NCBI RefSeq assembly: GCF_900460065.1
Contig: NZ_UAVD01000036.1
Coordinates: 62,001-126,000 of the forward strand
DNA length: 64,000 nucleotides
From: Streptomyces griseus
Lineage (GTDB): Bacteria > Actinomycetota > Actinomycetes > Streptomycetales > Streptomycetaceae
Reading direction: 5' to 3'
Positions 23,701-32,636 of this stretch are shown piece after piece. Numbering within the stretch: the stretch's first letter is position 1; each line of letters opens with the position of its first letter. The translations under genes were made by a program, and so were the position numbers. Below the pieces are notes generated by a model, which did not search any database, was not told where the DNA came from, and worked only from the letters and a program-made list of their open reading frames with translations.

Positions 23701-24696
23701 ATGAAGATCGCTTTCGTCGGGAAGGGCGGCAGCGGAAAGACCACGCTGTCCTCGCTCTTCATCCGTCACCTCGCCGCCAACGAAGCCCACGTCATCGCCG
23801 TGGACGCCGACATCAACCAGCACCTGGGGGCCGCTCTCGGCCTGGACGAGGCAGAGGCCGCCGCGCTGCCCGCCATGGGGGCGCACCTCCCTCTCATCAA
23901 GGACTACCTGCGGGGCTCGAACCCTCGTATCGCCTCCGCCGAGACGATGATCAAAACGACTCCCCCCGGCGAGGGCTCCCGGCTGCTGCGGGTCCGCGAG
24001 GAGAACCCGATCTTCGCGGCCTGCGCGCGCACGGTTCGCCTCGACGACGGGGACGTCCGGCTGATGGCGACGGGGCCCTTCACGGAGTCCGATCTGGGCG
24101 TGGCCTGCTACCACTCCAAGGTCGGGGCCGTGGAGCTCTGCCTCAACCACCTGGTCGACGGTCCCGACGAGTACGTCGTGGTCGACATGACGGCGGGCTC
24201 CGACTCGTTCGCCTCGGGTATGTTCACGCGCTTCGACATGACGTTCCTGGTCGCGGAGCCGACCCGTAAGGGGGTGTCGGTGTATCGCCAGTACAAGGAG
24301 TACGCACGCGACTTCGGCGTCGCCCTGAAGGTCGTGGGAAACAAGGTGCAGGGCCCGGACGACCTGGAGTTCCTGCGCGCGGAGGTCGGCGACGACCTGC
24401 TGATCGGGATCGGCCACTCCGACTGGGTACGGTCGATGGAGAAGGGCCGGCCGTCCAGGTTCGAACTGCTGGAGGCCGACAACCGGATGGCCCTGCAGAC
24501 GTTGCAGGACACCGCCGAGGACTCGTACGGATCGCGTGACTGGGAGCGCTACACGCGCCAGATGGTCCACTTCCACCTGAAGAACGCCGAGAGTTGGGGC
24601 AACGAGAAGACCGGAGCCGACCTGGCCGCCCAGGTCGACCCCGCCTTCGTGCTCGACGAACGCCACACCGGAGCGGGCGTGACCACGCCCGTCTGA
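23701..24696 (+). CDS. MinD/CooC-type P-loop ATPase
   Basis: A 331-aa ATPase with a deviant Walker A (FVGKGGSGKTTLSSLF), the A' segment VIAVDADINQHLGAALG and Walker B YVVVDMTAGSDSF, as in CooC-like maturation ATPases of the SIMIBI class. The middle contains ACARTVRLDDGDVRLM and a DLGVACYHSK region that binds metal in some relatives. Start ATG 23701; a GTG two codons earlier is possible. TACCCTA ends 2 bp before that GTG and looks like a -10 element, so the mRNA may be nearly leaderless. The client protein is unknown. Confidence 0.85.
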   Translation: MKIAFVGKGGSGKTTLSSLFIRHLAANEAHVIAVDADINQHLGAALGLDEAEAAALPAMGAHLPLIKDYLRGSNPRIASAETMIKTTPPGEGSRLLRVREENPIFAACARTVRLDDGDVRLMATGPFTESDLGVACYHSKVGAVELCLNHLVDGPDEYVVVDMTAGSDSFASGMFTRFDMTFLVAEPTRKGVSVYRQYKEYARDFGVALKVVGNKVQGPDDLEFLRAEVGDDLLIGIGHSDWVRSMEKGRPSRFELLEADNRMALQTLQDTAEDSYGSRDWERYTRQMVHFHLKNAESWGNEKTGADLAAQVDPAFVLDERHTGAGVTTPV

Positions 24697-24710
24697 CCCG
24701 TCACACGGAA

Positions 24711-24747
24711 CCCCCTCGCCGGCACCTTTCCGTAGCCGACGAGGGGG
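24711..24747 (+). terminator. Hairpin after ATPase gene
   Basis: CCCCCTCG (24711-24718) pairs with CGAGGGGG (24740-24747), extended inside by CCGGC opposite GCCGA with a mismatch, around an 11-nt loop. It sits 15 bp after the stop and could also terminate the convergent deacetylase transcript. Confidence 0.65.
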
Positions 24748-24826
24748 ACGAGGGGGACGAGTGATGCGGCACGCGCGACCGGCCCATGCCTCGGCCGGCG
24801 TTCTCCCGGTGCTCCGGCCAACCGCT

Positions 24827-24899
24827 CCGGGCTCCAGACCGTCGCTCGGGGCTTCAGCCAACCCATCCGGGCTTCAGACCGTCGCTCGGGGCTTCAGCC
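24827..24899. repeat. 33-bp direct repeat, two copies at 40-bp period
   Basis: A 33-bp unit beginning CCGGGCTCCAGACC and ending GGCTTCAGCC is present at 24827-24859 and 24867-24899 with one difference. It overlaps the 3' end of the deacetylase gene. Confidence 0.8.
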
Positions 24900-26438
24900 G
24901 GTCGCTCCGGCGGGGTCCGGACCCGCGTCCTCCTGACCCGAGGCGTTGCCGGGAGCCTGGTCCGGAGCTTGGTCCGGGGCCTCTCCGGCGTCCTCGGCGG
25001 GAGCCTGGCCGGGGGCTTCTGCGGCGCCCCCGCCCGGAGCCTGACCCTCACCCCCGTCCTGCTCCTGTTCCTGGCCCCGGCCCTGGTCCTTGCCCTGCCC
25101 CTTTTCCGAGCCCTTCTCCGTGTCCTTGTCCGTCCCTGTCCGCGTCCCCGTCTCCTTGTCCGCGGGGCGCGCGGCGGCCTGCTGCGTGCCGAGGTAGGAC
25201 GACCAGCCCGTCTTGGGCGCCTCGCCGACGCCGAGCGTGGTGAGCTTGGCCAGCGTCCGAGGGTCCTGTGCGTCCAGCCAGTCGGCGAGCTGGCGGAAGG
25301 ACACGCAGCGCACGCCCTCCTTGGTGCACACCTGGGCGATGGTCTCCTCGATGGCGCGCATGTAGGTGCCGCCGTTCCAGGACTCGAAGTGGTTGCCGAT
25401 GATCAGAGGCGCCCGGTTGCCGTTGTACGAGCGGTCGAAGGCCTGGAGCAGACCGTCCCGCATCTGGTTGCCCCAGTACTCGTGCTGGGAGGGGTCGCCC
25501 TGGGTGGCCGTCCCGGACTGGTTGACCATGAAGTTGTAGTCCATGGAGAGGGTCTCGAAGGCGCGGCCCGGCATCGGGACGAGCTGGAGCGGAATGTCCC
25601 AGACCCCGTCCTTCTTCTTGGGCCAGACCTGGTTGCCGACGCCGCTGGAGTCGTAGCGGAAGCCCATGGTCCGGGCGGCGGCGACCATGTTCTTCTGACC
25701 TTCGAGACAGGGGGTGCGGGCGCCGATCAGTTCCTTGTCGTAGTCGAAGGGGAGCGGGGCCTCGCCCTTCAGCTCCGGCGTGTTGGTCTTCCAGCTCTTG
25801 ACGAAAGCTTTCGCCTGGCTGATCTCGCTCTTCCACTCATCGACGGACCAGGTCCCGACGCCCCCGTCCGCGCCGCAGAAGTGGCCGTTGAAGTGGGTGC
25901 CGATCTCGTTGCCTTCCAGCCAGGCGGCTCGCACCTCGGCCAGGGTGTCGCGGATGCCCCCGGTGTCGTTGAAGCCGATGTCGGAACGGCCCGGCGCGTG
26001 CTGGGGCGGGTTGTAGAGGTCCTTCTTCTCCTCCGGCAGCAGGTACACGCCGCTGAGGAAATAGGTCATCTTGGCGTTGTACTTCTTGGCCACGCCGCGG
26101 AAGTGCGAGAAGAGTTTCTGGCTGTCCTCCCCGGCACCGTCCCAGGAGAAGACCACGAACTGGGGAGGCTTCTCGCCGGGCGCCAGGCGCTTGGCGGCCG
26201 GCAGCTTCGGCTGGACCCCGGTGAAGGCGGTGGACCCGTCTCCGATGAGCTTGATCGCGTTCTTCGGTGCGGCGCCCGCCGGAGGGTTCTCCTTGGCGCC
26301 GTGGGCGCCCTTCTCCGTGTCGGCTCCGGCACCCCCGGACGCGGACCCCCCGGATCCGGACCCGGAGCAGCCCGCGAGTACGGCGACCAAGGCCGTGGAC
26401 ATGACGCCCAAGGCGATCCTCTTCGTGGCGGCCATCAT
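24894..26438 (-). CDS. Secreted polysaccharide-deacetylase-like lipoprotein
   Basis: A 514-aa predicted lipoprotein. The signal peptide is MMAATKRIALGVMSTALVAV ending in the lipobox LAGC. The following Gly/Ser linker leads to a NodB-like domain: FVVFSWDGAGED (motif 1 region), GNEIGTHFNGHFCG (His-containing motif 2) and late motifs APLIIGNHFESWNGG. The last 130 residues are a hydrophilic tail of Lys/Glu/Gly and then Pro/Ala/Glu repeats (GQAPAEDAGEAPDQAPDQAP). Two ATGs in a row (26438, 26435) are the likely starts, downstream of GGAAGAGGG. It probably acts on cell-wall glycans, but the substrate is unknown. Confidence 0.85.
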   Translation of the reverse strand: MMAATKRIALGVMSTALVAVLAGCSGSGSGGSASGGAGADTEKGAHGAKENPPAGAAPKNAIKLIGDGSTAFTGVQPKLPAAKRLAPGEKPPQFVVFSWDGAGEDSQKLFSHFRGVAKKYNAKMTYFLSGVYLLPEEKKDLYNPPQHAPGRSDIGFNDTGGIRDTLAEVRAAWLEGNEIGTHFNGHFCGADGGVGTWSVDEWKSEISQAKAFVKSWKTNTPELKGEAPLPFDYDKELIGARTPCLEGQKNMVAAARTMGFRYDSSGVGNQVWPKKKDGVWDIPLQLVPMPGRAFETLSMDYNFMVNQSGTATQGDPSQHEYWGNQMRDGLLQAFDRSYNGNRAPLIIGNHFESWNGGTYMRAIEETIAQVCTKEGVRCVSFRQLADWLDAQDPRTLAKLTTLGVGEAPKTGWSSYLGTQQAAARPADKETGTRTGTDKDTEKGSEKGQGKDQGRGQEQEQDGGEGQAPGGGAAEAPGQAPAEDAGEAPDQAPDQAPGNASGQEDAGPDPAGATG

Positions 26439-26973
26439 CCGCCCACCCTCTTCCTTGCAGGTTATTTGCGTTGAAGTGCCGACACGGCGCGGCCAAATTC
26501 GCACGCGGTTCCGCACAGCAAGGGCGACATACCGAATGAAAAGCTGCTTATTCGCTAATAAGAGTTATTAACTAGGCCGAACGCCTCCAGCCAGCACGAA
26601 CGCTTCCGACCAGCCCGAACACCCCGGCCTGAACCGAGCGACCCCCGGGGCCGTGTAAACAGGTGACCCACTCCGCATCGCACTCGACCCCTCCGGCACG
26701 CCCACCACACCCGGCACGCCCAGCACAACCGGCACACAACGCACCCGGCACACCGGACGCACCCCGCACACCCGACGCACACGACGCACACGACGGGGAG
26801 GAACCGCCGTGCGTGACGCGTCGTGCGACGGCCCTCGACCGCGGAGCGGGATCATGGCCCCATACACGAAAACACAGGTCTAAACCAATTCCCGGAAGGC
26901 CCTTGTCACCTGGCCCCGCGCCTGATGAGCTATGCCCCGGGACACAACGGACACCCTGGGACTGGGAGAAGTC
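26439..26973. other. 535-bp intergenic region with CA-rich low-complexity DNA
   Basis: This is the divergent upstream region of the deacetylase and acsA genes. From 26681 to 26801 the plus strand is an imperfect run of cac/gcac/ccgg words. AT-rich stretches at 26520-26575 are probably promoter DNA. I see no gene. Confidence 0.55.
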
Positions 26974-28929
26974 GTGAGCAACGAGAGCCTGGCCAACCTG
27001 CTTCGGGAAGAGCGGAAATTCGCTCCGCCTGCCGAGCTGGCCGCCAACGCCAACGTCACCGCAGAGGCGTACGAGCAGGCCGAGGCGGACCGGCTGGGCT
27101 TCTGGGCCGAGCAGGCCCGCCGCCTGACGTGGGACACCGAGCCGACCGAGACCCTCGACTGGAGCAACCCGCCCTTCGCGAAGTGGTTCGCGGACGGCAA
27201 GCTGAACGTCGCGTACAACTGCGTGGACCGCCACGTCGAGGCGGGCAACGGCGACCGGGTCGCCATCCACTTCGAGGGCGAGCCGGGCGACAGCCGGGCC
27301 ATCACCTACGCGGAGCTGAAGGACGAGGTCTCCCGCGCCGCCAACGCGCTGACCGAACTGGGCGTCGGCAAGGGCGACCGGGTCGCCGTCTACCTGCCGA
27401 TGATCCCCGAGGCCGCGATCGCGATGCTGGCCTGCGCCCGCATCGGCGCCGCGCACTCCGTGGTCTTCGGCGGCTTCTCGGCCGACGCCATCGCCGCCCG
27501 CATCAAGGACGCGGACGCCAAGGTAGTCATCACCGCCGACGGCGGCTACCGCCGCGGCAAGCCGTCCGCGCTCAAGCCCGCCGTCGACGACGCCGTCTCG
27601 CGCTTCGAGAACGTCGAGCACGTCCTCGTCGTCCGCCGCACCGGCCAGGACACCGCGTGGACCGAGGGCCGCGACGTCTGGTGGCACGAGATCACCGCCC
27701 GGCAGTCCGCCGAGCACACCCCCGAGGCCTTCGAGGCCGAGCAGCCGCTGTTCATCCTCTACACCTCGGGCACCACGGGTAAGCCGAAGGGGATCCTGCA
27801 CACCTCCGGCGGCTACCTCACCCAGGCCTCGTACACGCACCACGCGGTCTTCGACCTCAAGCCGGAGACCGACGTCTACTGGTGCACCGCCGACATCGGC
27901 TGGGTGACCGGGCACTCGTACATCGTGTACGGGCCGCTGGCCAACGGCGCGACGCAGGTCATGTACGAGGGCACCCCGGACACCCCGCACCAGGGCCGGT
28001 TCTGGGAGATCGTGCAGAAGTACGGCGTCACGATCCTCTACACCGCCCCCACGGCGATCCGTACGTTCATGAAGTGGGGCGACGACATCCCCGCGAAATT
28101 CGACCTGAGCAGCCTCCGCGTCCTGGGTTCGGTCGGTGAGCCGATCAACCCCGAGGCGTGGATGTGGTACCGGAAGAACATCGGCGCCGACAAGTGCCCC
28201 ATCGTGGACACCTGGTGGCAGACCGAGACCGGCGCGATGATGATCGCGCCGCTGCCCGGCGTGACGGAGACGAAGCCGGGAAGCGCCCAGCGCGCGCTGC
28301 CGGGCATCGCCGCCACCGTCGTGGACGACGACGCCAACGAGGTGCCGAACGGCGGGGGCGGCTACCTCGTCCTCACCGAGCCGTGGCCCTCCATGCTCCG
28401 CACCATCTGGGGCGACGACCAGCGGTTCATCGACACCTACTGGTCGCGTTTCGAGGGCAAGTACTTCGCGGGCGACGGGGCGAAGAAGGACGAGGACGGC
28501 GACATCTGGCTGCTGGGCCGGGTCGACGACGTCATGCTCGTCTCGGGGCACAACATCTCCACCACCGAGGTCGAGTCCGCCCTCGTCTCCCACCCGTCGG
28601 TCGCCGAGGCGGCCGTGGTCGGGGCGAACGACGAGACGACGGGCCAGGCCATCGTGGCGTTCGTGATCCTGCGCGGTTCGGCCACCGCCTCCGACGAGCT
28701 GGTCGCGGAGCTGCGCAACCACGTCGGCGCGACCCTCGGCCCAATCGCCAAGCCCAAGCGGGTCCTCCCGGTCGCCGAGCTGCCCAAGACGCGCTCCGGC
28801 AAGATCATGCGCCGCCTGCTGCGCGACGTCGCCGAGAACCGCGAGCTGGGCGACGTCACCACCCTCACGGACTCCTCCGTGATGGACCTGATCACCACCC
28901 AGCTGCCGTCCTCCTCGTCCGAGGACTGA
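26974..28929 (+). CDS. acsA: Acetyl-CoA synthetase (AMP-forming)
   Basis: Activates acetate to acetyl-CoA through acetyl-AMP; 651 aa, the usual length. The AMP-binding signature is LYTSGTTGKPKGILHTSGG, the acetate pocket region WCTADIGWVTGHSYIVYGPL, the adenine motif VDTWWQTETGAMMI, and the C-terminal catalytic lysine lies in LPKTRSGKIMRRLLRD, the site acetylated in regulated enzymes. GTG 26974 follows GGGAGAAGTC, a good ribosome binding site, so I prefer it to ATG 26932. A terminator at 28959-28993 closes the unit. Confidence 0.96.
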   Translation: MSNESLANLLREERKFAPPAELAANANVTAEAYEQAEADRLGFWAEQARRLTWDTEPTETLDWSNPPFAKWFADGKLNVAYNCVDRHVEAGNGDRVAIHFEGEPGDSRAITYAELKDEVSRAANALTELGVGKGDRVAVYLPMIPEAAIAMLACARIGAAHSVVFGGFSADAIAARIKDADAKVVITADGGYRRGKPSALKPAVDDAVSRFENVEHVLVVRRTGQDTAWTEGRDVWWHEITARQSAEHTPEAFEAEQPLFILYTSGTTGKPKGILHTSGGYLTQASYTHHAVFDLKPETDVYWCTADIGWVTGHSYIVYGPLANGATQVMYEGTPDTPHQGRFWEIVQKYGVTILYTAPTAIRTFMKWGDDIPAKFDLSSLRVLGSVGEPINPEAWMWYRKNIGADKCPIVDTWWQTETGAMMIAPLPGVTETKPGSAQRALPGIAATVVDDDANEVPNGGGGYLVLTEPWPSMLRTIWGDDQRFIDTYWSRFEGKYFAGDGAKKDEDGDIWLLGRVDDVMLVSGHNISTTEVESALVSHPSVAEAAVVGANDETTGQAIVAFVILRGSATASDELVAELRNHVGATLGPIAKPKRVLPVAELPKTRSGKIMRRLLRDVAENRELGDVTTLTDSSVMDLITTQLPSSSSED

Positions 28930-28958
28930 CAGCCGGAGGGGACGCACCAGTACGGCTC

Positions 28959-28993
28959 CGATGGGCATCCGGCAACGCGCCGGGTGCCCATCG
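28959..28993 (+). terminator. Hairpin after acsA
   Basis: CGATGGGCATCCGGC pairs with GCCGGGTGCCCATCG (one G-U pair) around 5 nt, followed by GGCGTTT. It lies 30 bp after the acsA stop. Confidence 0.75.
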
Positions 28994-29159
28994 GGCGTTT
29001 AGCCTCGATATCACCCATAGCGGTCCCGCTCTTTACGCCCCCGGTAGAGTGGGCGCTTCACCCACAACTGCAGAGAACATCTCCACAGGGGCGCCGGGAA
29101 GTCTGGTCGGCATGTCCATCAGTCCTGCCCTCATGCCGCCCTGACCTGGAGGTCCTCTC

Positions 29160-30581
29160 GTGGCACCGCCCAATCCGCCCACCCCCGCGCCCCCGGCGCC
29201 GCCCCGGCGCCCGCTGCTCGGCAGGCTCTCGCTGCCCGAGCGGAACTACGTGGCGGAGGCGCTGCGCACCGAGACGGTCGGCGGTGTGCTGCTGCTGGTG
29301 GCGGCGGTCGCCGCGCTCGTCTGGGCGAACACCTTCGGCGGCTCGTACGACGAGGTCAGCGGCTTCCACTTCGGGCCCGGCTCCCTCGGCCTGGATCTCT
29401 CCGTGGCGCACTGGGCGGCGGACGGACTGCTCGCCGTCTTCTTCTTCGTCGCCGGCGTCGAGCTCAAGCGCGAACTGGTCGCGGGCGAGCTCCGCGACCC
29501 GAAGGCCGCCGCCCTCCCGGTGGTGGCGGCGCTGTGCGGCATGGCGGTGCCCGCCCTCGTCTACTTCCTCACCACGGCCGTCGGCGGCGGCTCGTCGGCC
29601 GGCTGGGCGGTCCCCACCGCCACCGACATCGCCTTCGCCCTCGCCGTCCTCGCGGTGATCGGCACCTCGCTGCCGTCCGCGCTACGGGCCTTCCTGCTCA
29701 CGCTGGCCGTCGTCGACGACCTCTTCGCGATCCTGATCATCGCGGTGTTCTTCACCTCGGACCTGAACTTCCTGGCGCTCGGCGGGGCCGTTCTCGGCCT
29801 GGTCGTCTTCCATCTCCTCCTGCGCTTCGACGTCCGGGGCTGGTACGTCTACGTTCCGCTCGCCCTGGTCATCTGGGGCCTGATGTACAACAGCGGCGTG
29901 CACGCCACCATCGCCGGTGTCGCCATGGGCCTGATGCTGCGCTGCACCCGTCGCGAGGGCGAGGAGCACTCCCCCGGCGAGCACATCGAACACCTGGTCC
30001 GCCCGCTCTCCGCCGGGATCGCCGTGCCGCTGTTCGCCCTGTTCTCCGCCGGGGTCGCGCTGAACGGCGAGGCGCTGGCCGGCGTCTTCACCCGGCCCGA
30101 GACGCTCGGCGTCGTCCTCGGTCTCGTCGTCGGCAAGACCGTGGGCATCTTCGGCGGCACCTACCTCGCCGCCCGCTTCACCAGGGCGGAGCTGAACAAG
30201 GACCTGGCCTGGGCCGATGTCTTCGCGGTCGCCTCGCTCGCCGGCATCGGGTTCACCGTCTCGCTGCTCATCGGCGAGCTCGCCTTCGAGGGCGACCCGG
30301 AGATGGTCAACGAGATCAAGGCCGCCGTCCTGATCGGATCGCTGACCGCGGCCCTGCTCGCCTGCGTGCTGCTCAAGATCCGGGTACGCAAGTACCGGGC
30401 GCTGGTCACGGCCGAGGAGCTGGACGAGGACGAATCCGGGGTACCCGACGTCTACGAGCAGGATGATCCCGAATATCACCTGCGGATGGCCGCCCTCCAC
30501 GAGCGGAAGGCGGCGGAACACCGCCGTCTCGCCGAAGAACGGGCGGGGGCAGCGCGCAACAAGCCGAACAGTCCGGCATGA
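29160..30581 (+). CDS. nhaA: NhaA-type Na+/H+ antiporter
   Basis: A 473-aa cytoplasmic-membrane antiporter with about 11-12 helices. The conserved ion-binding aspartate pair is in LAVVDDLFAILIIAVFF, and further family landmarks are DGLLAVFFFVAGVELKRELV, WAVPTATDIAFALAVL and FTVSLLIGELAFEG. The C-terminal 70 residues are hydrophilic and acidic, then Arg/Glu-rich (ERKAAEHRRLAEERAG). GTG 29160 has CTGGAGG 8 nt upstream. It is the first of three closely spaced genes, with 40 bp to the next. The likely role is pH and sodium homeostasis. Confidence 0.94.
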   Translation: MAPPNPPTPAPPAPPRRPLLGRLSLPERNYVAEALRTETVGGVLLLVAAVAALVWANTFGGSYDEVSGFHFGPGSLGLDLSVAHWAADGLLAVFFFVAGVELKRELVAGELRDPKAAALPVVAALCGMAVPALVYFLTTAVGGGSSAGWAVPTATDIAFALAVLAVIGTSLPSALRAFLLTLAVVDDLFAILIIAVFFTSDLNFLALGGAVLGLVVFHLLLRFDVRGWYVYVPLALVIWGLMYNSGVHATIAGVAMGLMLRCTRREGEEHSPGEHIEHLVRPLSAGIAVPLFALFSAGVALNGEALAGVFTRPETLGVVLGLVVGKTVGIFGGTYLAARFTRAELNKDLAWADVFAVASLAGIGFTVSLLIGELAFEGDPEMVNEIKAAVLIGSLTAALLACVLLKIRVRKYRALVTAEELDEDESGVPDVYEQDDPEYHLRMAALHERKAAEHRRLAEERAGAARNKPNSPA

Positions 30582-30621
30582 TCTGACATCGGATGTGTCG
30601 AAGACGGAGAGGGAGTCAGGG

Positions 30622-31161
30622 ATGAGCGACCCCGGCAACTACGCGGGCAGTGCGGACCGCAGCATCGGGCAGTTGGTCGCCTCGGCCACGGCCGAGATGT
30701 CCGCGCTGGTGCACGACGAGATCGCCCTGGCCAAGGCGGAGGTGCGGCAGGACGTCAAGCGCGGGGTGATCGGCAGCGCGGCGTTCATCGCTGCGGGCGT
30801 GCTGCTGCTGTTCACCATGCCGATGCTGAGCTTCGCCGCCGCGTACGGGATCCACAATCTGGGCCTGGGCCTGGCGTGGTCGTTCCTGATCGTGGCGGGG
30901 GCCTTCATCCTCCTGGCCGCCCTGATCGGGTTCATCGGTCTGCGGAAGTTCAAGAAGATCAAGCCGCCGGAGAAGTCCATCGCCTCCGCCAAGCAGACCG
31001 CCGCCGTCCTCCAGAAGGCCAAGCCGCACCCGCGCCCGTCGATCGAGGCCGCCGCGATCATCGAGCGCTCCGGCAGCACGCTGTCGAAGAAGGGCGTCGA
31101 GAGCGCCGGGGGCGCCTCCGGCAAGGGCAAGGCCGACGCTGTGGCACGCTCGACCACATGA
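30622..31161 (+). CDS. Phage-holin-like (DUF1469/Phage_holin_3_6) membrane protein
   Basis: A 179-aa protein with an amphipathic N-terminal part (SIGQLVASATAEMSALVHDE), two membrane helices in a hairpin (GVIGSAAFIAAGVLLLFTMP and LAWSFLIVAGAFILLAALIG) and a basic, Lys/Ala/Ser-rich tail. This is the common actinobacterial DUF1469 family, called phage holin superfamily but not known to lyse cells. The start is ATG 30622 after GGAGAGGGAGTCAGG. Its stop overlaps the start of the hydrolase gene (ATGA), so the two are coupled. Confidence 0.88.
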   Translation: MSDPGNYAGSADRSIGQLVASATAEMSALVHDEIALAKAEVRQDVKRGVIGSAAFIAAGVLLLFTMPMLSFAAAYGIHNLGLGLAWSFLIVAGAFILLAALIGFIGLRKFKKIKPPEKSIASAKQTAAVLQKAKPHPRPSIEAAAIIERSGSTLSKKGVESAGGASGKGKADAVARSTT

Positions 31162-32216
31162 CGGTTCCCGATTCCAGCGCATTCGGCCCGACGGGCCCGG
31201 CAGCTCCCGAGGGCCCCATGGCCCCTGAGGGCCCGGCGGCCCCGGCCGAGCAGGCCACCGGCCCCGCGGACTCCGTGAGCCCCGCGGGCCGGGCCGCCGC
31301 CGGGGGCCCGGTGCGTCTCGACGGCCCCTGGACCCACCGCGACGTGGCCGCCAACGGCGCGCGCTTCCACATCGCGGAGATGGGCGAGGGGCCGCTGGTG
31401 CTCCTGCTGCACGGCTTCCCGCAGTTCTGGTGGACCTGGCGCCACCAGCTGCCCGCGCTCGCCGACGCGGGGTTCCGGGCTGTCGCGATGGACCTGCGCG
31501 GGGTGGGCGGCAGCGACCGCACACCGCGCGGTTACGACCCCGCCAACCTGGCCCTCGACGTCACCGGGGTGATCCGCTCCCTCGGTGAGCCCGACGCGGC
31601 CCTGGTCGGCCACGACCTCGGCGGCTACCTCGCCTGGACGGCCGCCGTGATGCGGCCCAAGCTGGTCCGCCGGCTCGCCGTCTCCTCCATGCCGCACCCG
31701 CGCCGCTGGCGCTCCTCGATGCTGTCCGACTTCGCGCAGTCGCGGGCCGGTTCGTACGTCTGGGGCTTCCAGCGCCCGTGGCTGCCGGAGCGTCAGCTCC
31801 TCGCGGACGACGCGGCGCTGGTCGGAAGCCTCATCCAGGACTGGGCGGGGCCCCGCACCCCGGAGTTCCCCGACGAGGAGGCCCTGGACGTCTACCGGCG
31901 GGCCATGAGCATCCCCTCCACCGCCCACTGCTCGATCGAGCCGTACCGCTGGATGGTGCGGTCGATGGCGCGTCCGGACGGGATCCAGTTCAACCGGCGG
32001 ATGAAGCGTCCCGTCCGGGTGCCCACGCTGCACCTGCACGGATCGCTCGATCCGGCGGTCCGCACCCGCAGTTCGGCCGGGTCCGGGCAGTACGTCGAGG
32101 CGCCCTACCGGTGGCGACTTTTCGACGGTGTCGGGCACTTCCCGCACGAGGAGGATCCGATCGGCTTCTCCACCGAACTCATCAACTGGCTCAAGGACCC
32201 CGAGCCCGACCGGTAG
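31158..32216 (+). CDS. Alpha/beta hydrolase, epoxide-hydrolase-like
   Basis: A 352-aa hydrolase. After an Ala/Pro/Gly-rich leader of about 50 residues comes the fold with the oxyanion segment LLLHGFPQFWWTWRHQLP and an aspartate nucleophile in ALVGHDLGGYLAW, which points to epoxide hydrolase or dehalogenase chemistry rather than esterase. The acid is probably in HGSLDPAVR, and the His lies in DGVGHFPHEEDP. It starts at ATG 31158, coupled to the holin-like gene. The substrate is unknown. Confidence 0.88.
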   Translation: MTVPDSSAFGPTGPAAPEGPMAPEGPAAPAEQATGPADSVSPAGRAAAGGPVRLDGPWTHRDVAANGARFHIAEMGEGPLVLLLHGFPQFWWTWRHQLPALADAGFRAVAMDLRGVGGSDRTPRGYDPANLALDVTGVIRSLGEPDAALVGHDLGGYLAWTAAVMRPKLVRRLAVSSMPHPRRWRSSMLSDFAQSRAGSYVWGFQRPWLPERQLLADDAALVGSLIQDWAGPRTPEFPDEEALDVYRRAMSIPSTAHCSIEPYRWMVRSMARPDGIQFNRRMKRPVRVPTLHLHGSLDPAVRTRSSAGSGQYVEAPYRWRLFDGVGHFPHEEDPIGFSTELINWLKDPEPDR

Positions 32217-32636
32217 CCGCCCGCCCGTCACGGGCACGCACGTCCGAGGGACGGCCAATTGCCTGCCGCATAGGCCAATTGGCTGACTCGCGCACGATTA
32301 CCGACCTTGGGTCACGGGCAGACGTCGGGGTATGGGCTGGACGCACGACTTCACTGACGAAGCACGCAACCGCCGCTCCACCGCGTCAGCCGGTGTGAGC
32401 ACTCATGAGGGGGGCGGCCCCCGGGGCCGGGTGCACGAAGTGCATGACCTTCACCGTTCCCGTCTCGGGATTCCGCGTATCCTCCGCCGTCGGGCCCGCT
32501 GGGTCTCGGCACGGCTCCGACACCCCCGTAACTGACCCTCACCGGCCCGGCCGAAACCGATCGCGGGGGCCTCGGGGGGATTCACGGGCGGGCCCAGCGG
32601 CGGACCCATGGGCGGGTCCGCCGGGGGGGACAGACC
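32217..32636. other. 420-bp convergent intergenic region
   Basis: Lies between the hydrolase (+) and protease (-) stops. It holds a small inverted pair around ggccaattgcc/ataggccaattggc (32253-32283) that could help termination. A frame at 32332-32535 (+) shows no domain or ribosome binding site and I do not support it as a gene. Confidence 0.5.

Noticed and set aside
26572..28968. Minus-strand 798-codon frame opposite acsA
   Set aside because: Complete overlap with acetyl-CoA synthetase, which has all catalytic motifs on the plus strand.
32332..32535. 67-codon plus-strand frame before the MarP-like gene
   Set aside because: No recognisable features and no ribosome binding site.
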